Of a stretch of DNA of 64,000 nt, positions 57,191-64,000 are shown piece after piece. Location: contig NZ_RARB01000003.1 in assembly GCF_003612015.1 (NCBI RefSeq), positions 394,023-458,022 of the forward strand. The letters are read 5' to 3'. Position 1 is the first letter of the stretch. Every line of letters begins with the position of its first letter. The position numbers were made by a program, and so were the translations under genes. The DNA comes from Pantoea piersonii (lineage in GTDB: Bacteria > Pseudomonadota > Gammaproteobacteria > Enterobacterales > Enterobacteriaceae). Under the pieces are notes generated by a model. That model made no database searches. It had not been told where the DNA came from and saw nothing but the letters and a program-made list of their open reading frames with translations.

Positions 57191-57408
57191 CTTGATACCT
57201 GTCTCTTTCGCTAATTTGAACCGGAAGCATATCAGCGCGGGCCGCTGGCGTAAAATCCCACGCCGCGCAGGTGACTTTTCGCGGTGAAACAGAAACAATA
57301 CGCAGGTCATATTTCTAAAGGCTGGCAGGCACGTCGCGCCCGTATTGCCCATACTATAAATCTGGACGAGGGCAACTTTTCCAGAGCACTGAAAAGAAGA
57401 GAAGATAC

Positions 57409-58080
57409 ATGGGTCAAATCGCCCCACAACGCCGCAGGACGCGCGCGCCACGCACATTGCGCACATTGCGCCAACGCTTCGCCTGGCGGTCTGTTAAACC
57501 GCCGCGCGCCGCTGGCGATGAGGAGGATTCACGAATGGCTTCAGACGCGCCTTCCCGCTTGCCCGCCTGGATCAGTAAAGTCTGGCACTATACGGATCAC
57601 ATCCGCTGGATGGCCCCGCTGCCGCCTGCGCACCGGCGCGGTATCATTATCGCCCTGCTGGTAATGCTGCTGGCGTTTTTATGGCCGTCTAGCTCGCCGC
57701 AATATCCTGTCGAACGTCCGCAGACACAAAGCACGGAAAAAGAGGTGCCGATGCAGGCGGAGATTTACGACCAGAAAGCGCCGCAGCAGAATACGCAGCC
57801 GCCGAAAGCGGATTCACAGGGTGAATGGCACAACTATACCATCGCCTCAGGCCAGACGCTGGCGCAGCTGTTTCGCGACAATAATCTGCCGGTGGGCGAC
57901 GTGTTCGCCATGGCGCGCGTAGAGGGCAACGATCAGCCGCTGAGTGCGTTGCAGAGCGGGCAGCAGGTGAAGATTCGACAGAATGCGCAAGGCGTGGTGA
58001 CGGGACTGACCGTGGACGGCGCTAACGGCCCGGTGCTCTTTACTCGCCAGCCGGACGGCACTTTTATCCGCGCGCAGTAA
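57409..58080 (+). CDS. ytfB: OapA-family cell-division-associated protein YtfB
   Basis: 223 residues if started at 57409. An alternative ATG at 57535 with a strong GAGGAGG would give 181 residues; the longer form is preferred since its basic N terminus looks coding, but this is uncertain. A membrane segment ([15 protein letters not shown]) follows DPLPP-like [10 protein letters not shown], then a disordered linker and a C-terminal LysM-like/OapA domain ([26 protein letters not shown]). E. coli YtfB binds glycans at the septum. Confidence 0.88.
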   Translation: MGQIAPQRRRTRAPRTLRTLRQRFAWRSVKPPRAAGDEEDSRMASDAPSRLPAWISKVWHYTDHIRWMAPLPPAHRRGIIIALLVMLLAFLWPSSSPQYPVERPQTQSTEKEVPMQAEIYDQKAPQQNTQPPKADSQGEWHNYTIASGQTLAQLFRDNNLPVGDVFAMARVEGNDQPLSALQSGQQVKIRQNAQGVVTGLTVDGANGPVLFTRQPDGTFIRAQ

Positions 58081-58133
58081 AAACCTGGTTTTACGAACGG
58101 GCCGCTTTTCCTGTCGGGCCCGATCGCCAGATA

Positions 58134-58163
58134 CAAAAAAGCCGGCGCAAGGCCGGCTTTTTC
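58134..58163. terminator. Bidirectional terminator between ytfB and rplI
   Basis: GCCGGC (58141-58146), loop GCAAG, GCCGGC (58152-58157), with six As before and five Ts after; it fits both convergent transcripts. Confidence 0.9.
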
Positions 58164-58179
58164 GCATTACCGAGTAAAA

Positions 58180-58641
<462 letters not shown>

Positions 58642-58668
58642 TTAAAGTCGTTAATGGACAGTTGCCGA

Positions 58669-59218
<550 letters not shown>

Positions 59219-59224
59219 GAATGA

Positions 59225-59720
<496 letters not shown>

Positions 59721-59993
59721 CGCGCCCCTGAATGCAGCTGAAAAATTGACGCGTAATCATACTGACGCCGGGCGCTAAACTCAAGCGCACATTTCATTAA
59801 ATCGTCATTAAAGAGGCTTTATGTGCTAACCCCTGAAATTCATCGGGTTGCGCCTCACTCCATCAGTTTTTCTGATAAAGGCGTTCAGCGCTGCCGTCTG
59901 GTATCGGCGCTGGCGCGCACTAAACTTAATCATGGCGCGGCGAGATTGCTTCGCGGCGTCGCAGAGTGTGTTCCCATCAGTGAGGAGTCGGGC

Positions 59994-60200
59994 ATGAAAA
60001 CGTTCGTCATCGCCACTTTACTGGGTCTCTTCCTGTCTCCACCCGCCCTTGCCAGCCAGACTGACTGTGCGCAGCAGATAAGAAGTAACAGCAGCAAAGC
60101 GGCTTCAGGCTATGTCTACGTCAATCGACTGGACGCGCCGGGCAATACGCACGCCAGCGCCACCACCAGCGCGGCGGAGCGATTGTCGAATCAGCTGTAA
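59994..60200 (+). CDS. Small secreted protein of unknown function
   Basis: 68 residues from ATG 59994, with GAGGAG at 59982-59987. A convincing signal peptide (MKTFVIATLLGLFLSPPALA) leads to a 48-residue Ser/Ala/Asn-rich mature chain with one cysteine. It does not match a family I know. It occupies the place where E. coli has yjfY (a DUF1471 protein), to which it shows no clear similarity. The frame is open for 57 codons upstream, but without a ribosome site. Confidence 0.55.
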   Translation: MKTFVIATLLGLFLSPPALASQTDCAQQIRSNSSKAASGYVYVNRLDAPGNTHASATTSAAERLSNQL

Positions 60201-60246
60201 TACCTGCAGGGCAACGGGCTGACGGGGTTCCGCCAGCCCGGCTGCG

Positions 60247-60996
60247 TTACAGATGCTGTTTAAAGAAATCCGTCAGCGCGCGCAGAGCGAAAGGGGTAAT
60301 TTTATGGCCAATTGCTTTTTCTGAAAGGAAGGTCATATTGTCCGCCTCGCCGCTGGCCCGCAGCGCCTCCACTAACCGCGCCGTTTCGGCGAAAGGCACC
60401 ACGTCGTCCGCTTCCCCATGCCACAGCAGCAGCGGCCGGTTCGCCAGCGCCTCCAGCTTTTCGCAGGGATCGTAAACCGCCAGCGGCGCCATAAGCCGAT
60501 CGAACTGCGCCTGCTCCTCTGGCGTGCTCACCTGCAATGGCGGAAAGAGCGACCGGCTCAGCTGCATAAAGTAGCCGGAGCCCATCAGACAGGCGACGCT
60601 GCGGATGTGCGGATAGCGCGCCATCGCGCCCAGCGCGGTCATGCCTCCCAGCGACGCGCCCGCCACGCCGAAGCGGTCGCCGTCAATCAGGCCAGCGGCG
60701 CGCAGCGCGTTTTCCAGCTGCGGCATCTCGTCAATATTACGCTGCAGAATCTGCCAGAAACGGGCGAGTCGTACGGCGTCGTTGCCATTATCGCGCGCGC
60801 CGTGCAGGTCGGCGTCAGGCATCACGGCGCGAAATCCCGCCTGCGCCAGCGCCACGGCCAGATAAGCGTAAACCTCTTTAGACGAGGTGAACCCATGGTA
60901 AAGCAGCACCGTCGGCAGCGCCGCGTCGCGCTGGCCCGCTGGCGCGGCGTGCAGCACCTGAATGCCCGCCAGCCGTTCTGTATTCAGTTCAATCAT
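60247..60996 (-). CDS. yjfP: Alpha/beta-hydrolase (esterase) YjfP
   Basis: 249 residues, equal to E. coli YjfP. Alpha/beta-hydrolase with the nucleophile elbow GASLGG (S117 region), LLYHGFTSSKEVYAY as oxyanion strand, and LWHGEADDVVPF holding the catalytic Asp; the catalytic His is in KAIGHKI. Carboxylesterase activity is known for the E. coli protein. Confidence 0.94.
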   Translation of the reverse strand: MIELNTERLAGIQVLHAAPAGQRDAALPTVLLYHGFTSSKEVYAYLAVALAQAGFRAVMPDADLHGARDNGNDAVRLARFWQILQRNIDEMPQLENALRAAGLIDGDRFGVAGASLGGMTALGAMARYPHIRSVACLMGSGYFMQLSRSLFPPLQVSTPEEQAQFDRLMAPLAVYDPCEKLEALANRPLLLWHGEADDVVPFAETARLVEALRASGEADNMTFLSEKAIGHKITPFALRALTDFFKQHL

Positions 60997-61152
60997 GCTC
61001 GCCCCGCTGTGGATGTCGACTCCGCTGAGTTTACGTGCCCCAACCTTAATCTGCGAACAACTTCACAAATCCTTTACAAGATTTAGGGGGTAAACCTTTT
61101 GCTGCCGATGCCGTTAATCGTATATCCCCCAAATCCCATCCAAAGGTATCTT

Positions 61153-63084
61153 ATGAAGCGTCTCTCTCTCAGCCCCATGAGTCTTGGAGTTAAGCTGTCT
61201 GTACTGACGTCTCTCAGCGTCGCGCTGTTGCTGTTCGCCCTGACACTGACCCAAAGTCACAACGCCTCCCGCCAGCTGCAAAGCCTGGCCACGGACGACA
61301 TGCACAATCAGGTGCAAGGCATCAGCGAAATGGCAACGATGTTTAACGCCACCCTCACCGAAGAGGTGGACAACTATACCCAGCTGTTCGCCAGCTTTTT
61401 ACCGCAGCGCTTTAGCCGCGACGAGAGCTCGCGCATTCAGGTAGGGGAATTCTCGACCCCGACCCTGCGCGCCGGACTCAAAACCCTGAACCTCGATCAG
61501 GTCGCGGTCGATGACTTTTTACAGCGTACTACCGCCGTTTCCACCATCTTCGTACGCGACGGCGATGATTATTACCGTGTCTCCACCTCGCTGAAAAAAG
61601 AGGACGGCAGCCGCGCCATCGGCACCCGCCTCGACCGCAGCAGCGCGGCGTGGAAAAGCGTGAGCCGTGGCGAGATCTATCGCGGGCTGGCGACGCTGTT
61701 CGGCCACCGTTACATCACGCAGTATCAGCCGGTTAAAGATGAGGGCGGTACAGTTATCGGCATCCTGTTCGTCGGCGTACAAATCGATAAGCAATACGCG
61801 CTGATGCGCGACAAAGTGCTGGCGCGCAAGCTGGGCGACAGCGGCCATTTCTACGTGCTGAACGGCGCGCCAGGCGCAGCACAGGGACAGTATCTCTTTG
61901 CCGCGCAAAATGAAGGCAAGCAGCCAGTCTGGGACGCCAGCGTGCAGCAGGCGCTGCTGAGCCAGCCGCAGGGCGTGCAGGAAGTCGAGCTGGATGGCGA
62001 AAGCAAAATGCTGGCATGGCAACAGCTTCCGGGCTGGAACTGGATTATCGTCGGCGAAGTGAGCCGCGACACGCTGCTGGCGCCGATTACCCACAGCCGC
62101 AACCTGTTTATGCTGACCGGCCTGGCGCTGGTGCTGATTTTTGCGTTGGGCTTCGTGCTGTACAGCCGCCGCGCCATTACCCGACCGCTGCAGCAGGTGA
62201 TCCACCTGGCCGAGCAGTACGCGGCGGGTAACCTGCGCGTGCATCTGGACACCCAACGCCATGACGAAGTCGGCCAGCTGATTAGCGCGATTAACGGCAT
62301 CGGCGACGGGCTGGAAAAGATTGTCAGCCAGGTACGCGTCGCCGCGCAGGAGATCAGCGACGGCACCGATACCATCGCTGCCAGCAGCCTCAATATCAGC
62401 GAGCAGATCGGTCGCCAGGCGAGCAGCGTCGAAGAGACTTCAGCCAGCATGGAACAGTTCGGCGCGACGGTAGAGCATACTGCCGATAACCTGCGTCAGG
62501 CGATGACGCTGGTAGCGGAAGCGAGCGGCCTGGTGACGCACGGCAGCCAGACGGTGAGCCGTTCGGTGAATACCATGTCGGCGATCCAGGTCTCTTCTAA
62601 GAGCATTGCCGATATCACGCACGTTATCGAATCCATCGCTTTCCAGACCAATATCCTCGCGCTTAACGCGGCGGTAGAAGCGGCGCGCGCGGGCGAGCAC
62701 GGACGCGGCTTCGCGGTGGTGGCGGCGGAAGTACGCGCGCTGGCGCAGCGCAGCGCGCAGGCGGCGAAAGAGATCGACGGCCTGATCGCCACCTCGATCC
62801 GCAACGTCTCAGAAGGTCACCAGCTGTCGCAGCAGACCCACGACGCCATGACCCATATCGTGTCGCATATCGAACAGGTGCAGGCGCTGATGAGCGAAAT
62901 CAACGTCGCAGCGCAGGAGCAGGCGGCAGGCATTGGGCAGGTCAACCTGGCGATGAATCAGATTAGTCAGGCGACCCATGAAAATAGCGAGCTGATGGCG
63001 CAGGCGGATGCTTCGGCGCAGAACCTGAGCCACAAAGGTCATCATCTGACGCAGTTAGTCAGCGTATTTCATCTGAAATCCTGA
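61153..63084 (+). CDS. Methyl-accepting chemotaxis protein with Cache sensor
   Basis: 643 residues from ATG 61153 (AAAGG upstream); 18 earlier in-frame codons are unlikely. TM1 about 10-33, a Cache_3/Cache_2 periplasmic sensor about 40-315 ([32 protein letters not shown]), TM2 about 322-342, HAMP, and a signalling domain with [36 protein letters not shown]. The ligand is unknown; Cache_3 receptors often sense organic acids. It takes the place of the E. coli ula region. Confidence 0.92.
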   Translation: MKRLSLSPMSLGVKLSVLTSLSVALLLFALTLTQSHNASRQLQSLATDDMHNQVQGISEMATMFNATLTEEVDNYTQLFASFLPQRFSRDESSRIQVGEFSTPTLRAGLKTLNLDQVAVDDFLQRTTAVSTIFVRDGDDYYRVSTSLKKEDGSRAIGTRLDRSSAAWKSVSRGEIYRGLATLFGHRYITQYQPVKDEGGTVIGILFVGVQIDKQYALMRDKVLARKLGDSGHFYVLNGAPGAAQGQYLFAAQNEGKQPVWDASVQQALLSQPQGVQEVELDGESKMLAWQQLPGWNWIIVGEVSRDTLLAPITHSRNLFMLTGLALVLIFALGFVLYSRRAITRPLQQVIHLAEQYAAGNLRVHLDTQRHDEVGQLISAINGIGDGLEKIVSQVRVAAQEISDGTDTIAASSLNISEQIGRQASSVEETSASMEQFGATVEHTADNLRQAMTLVAEASGLVTHGSQTVSRSVNTMSAIQVSSKSIADITHVIESIAFQTNILALNAAVEAARAGEHGRGFAVVAAEVRALAQRSAQAAKEIDGLIATSIRNVSEGHQLSQQTHDAMTHIVSHIEQVQALMSEINVAAQEQAAGIGQVNLAMNQISQATHENSELMAQADASAQNLSHKGHHLTQLVSVFHLKS

Positions 63085-63140
63085 CCCTCTTTTGGGACGG
63101 TGGCTTACACTTACTGCACCGTCCCTCTGGAGGAAACGTT

Positions 63141-63467
63141 ATGCGTTACGCTTACTTACTGACAATGGCGCTGCTGTTAAGCGGCTGCTCGGCGATGAAA
63201 ACCACGCCGCAACCGCCGCCTGCGCCCACTCACCAGGCGCAGGAGATCACGCGCGCGCAGAGCGCCGGTTTGCCAAGGCTCGGCAGCATCACCACGCAGG
63301 TACGCGGTTCGCCGGATGACGCGCAGCGTTCGCTGGCGGCGGAGGCCAATCAGCGCGGCGCGGTTTACTATCAGGTGATTATGCTGGACGAAACGGTGAC
63401 GCCGGGATACTGGTACGGCACGGCGATCCTGTACGGCGCATCACCCACCGCTGGCGCGCATCAGTAA
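63141..63467 (+). CDS. bsmA: Biofilm peroxide resistance lipoprotein BsmA
   Basis: 108 residues. Lipoprotein signal ending LLLSGC, then a DUF1471 (YhcN-like) domain, with GLPRLGSITTQVRGSPDDAQRSLAAEANQRGAVYYQVIMLDE. E. coli BsmA (YjfO) promotes peroxide resistance in biofilms. GGAGG precedes the ATG. Its 3' end overlaps the antisense aidB 3' end by 27 bases. Confidence 0.93.
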   Translation: MRYAYLLTMALLLSGCSAMKTTPQPPPAPTHQAQEITRAQSAGLPRLGSITTQVRGSPDDAQRSLAAEANQRGAVYYQVIMLDETVTPGYWYGTAILYGASPTAGAHQ

Positions 63468-64000
63468 GCGCTCAGCCACCAGGTTTTCCAGCGGACGGAC
63501 GCCGCGACTGTCGAGCCACTGCCGGCACCATGCATCCGCCAGCGGCGGCTCGGCATATTTCAACAGCTGCGCGCCCGTCGCCAGCAGAAACAGGCGCTGG
63601 GCGGTGTCACGTGCCTGGCTCTCCTGCAGCCGGTTCAGGCGCAGTTTTAGCTGTCGCCAGCCAGCGTCAAACAGACGATTGACGCCCCTGACCGCGTCGA
63701 ACTCCTGATTCAGCATCTCCATTACGCCCGGCTGCTTACGCAGCACGCGTAGCACGTCCAGGCACATCACGTTGCCCGATCCCTCCCAGATGCTGTTGAC
63801 CGGCATATCGCGATAGAGACGCGGCAGCTCGCTCTCTTCGCAGTAGCCGATGCCGCCCAGCACCTCCATCGCTTCAGCCACAAACGGCATTCCCGCTTTG
63901 CAGACGGCGTATTTTGCCGCTGGGGTGAAGAGCCGCGCGAACACGCCTTCCAGCGGCTGCGCCGGTTGCGACCAGGCGCGCGCCAGCCGCATCAGCAGCG
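63441..64000 (-). CDS. aidB: Adaptive-response acyl-CoA-dehydrogenase-like protein AidB, C-terminal part
   Basis: The frame runs out at the right edge, leaving about the last 185 residues of some 540. Contains the final acyl-CoA dehydrogenase region (AVCKAGMPFVAEAMEVLGGIGYCEESELPRLYRDMPVNSIWEGSGNVMCLDVLRVL) and the AidB-specific DNA-binding helical end. In E. coli it is part of the Ada alkylation response and binds DNA with FAD. The last residues differ from E. coli (ends RASGG). Confidence 0.96.
   Translation of the reverse strand, partial: LLMRLARAWSQPAQPLEGVFARLFTPAAKYAVCKAGMPFVAEAMEVLGGIGYCEESELPRLYRDMPVNSIWEGSGNVMCLDVLRVLRKQPGVMEMLNQEFDAVRGVNRLFDAGWRQLKLRLNRLQESQARDTAQRLFLLATGAQLLKYAEPPLADAWCRQWLDSRGVRPLENLVAERLLMRASGG

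Overview
The window is a compact chromosomal segment of a gamma-proteobacterium of the order Enterobacterales, most likely family Erwiniaceae (Pantoea/Mixta type). This rests on near-collinearity with Escherichia coli blocks (fadH-rlmG-ygjP-ygjR-alx-sstT-uxa-exu-yqj; rnpB-rsmI-lpoA-yraN-diaA-dolP; cybC-pmbA; mpl-fbp; ppa-ytfP-tamBA-paeA-ytfK-ytfJ-cysQ-cpdB; fklB-ytfB-rplI-rpsR-priB-rpsF; yjfP-bsmA-aidB), high GC and high protein identity, with local gene differences (a ClC channel instead of ygjQ, uxaB inside the uxa operon, no msrA beside tamA, no ula operon beside yjfP). No insertion sequence, prophage, CRISPR array or tRNA gene was seen.

Layout: 1-7 kb holds the end of fadH, an rRNA methylase, a predicted metalloprotease, a ClC channel, an oxidoreductase, the Mn/pH-responsive yybP-ykoY leader with alx, and sstT, followed by a 103-bp intergenic inverted repeat. 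7.9-14.8 kb is a complete hexuronate module: uxaCBA, the divergent transporter exuT and the repressor exuR, with three matching ExuR-type palindromes and a CRP site. 15-19.4 kb is yqjA-mzrA and the stationary-phase/membrane set yqjCDEK-F-G. 19.5-28.3 kb carries a YlaC-like protein, a MocR-type regulator, RNase P RNA with its own promoter and terminator, and rsmI, lpoA, yraN, diaA, dolP, yhaK and yhaJ.

28.3-35.9 kb is the least ordinary part: a nine-gene minus-strand cassette (stand-alone PRD protein, glycine-rich SFCGS protein, DUF4312, DUF4311, DUF4310, amidohydrolase, DgaE-type ammonia-lyase, DgaF-type aldolase, then a PRD/EIIB/EIIA regulator). The two recognisable enzymes convert a 2-amino-sugar-acid 6-phosphate to pyruvate and glyceraldehyde-3-phosphate, yet no kinase and no classical PTS permease is present. 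The four small families may therefore be an unusual uptake (possibly phosphorylating) system. The cassette sits exactly where synteny to E. coli jumps from the yhaJ region to the cybC region.

36-64 kb is mostly housekeeping: cytochrome b562, TldE/PmbA, DarP, Mpl, Fbp, two chemoreceptors, an LprI-like protein, YeaL, pyrophosphatase, the TamAB outer-membrane assembly system, polyamine exporter PaeA, YtfK, YtfJ, CysQ, CpdB, FklB, YtfB, the rpsF-priB-rpsR-rplI operon, a 68-residue secreted orphan, YjfP, BsmA and the 3' part of aidB. Genes are tightly packed, with several abutting or overlapping convergent stop codons.
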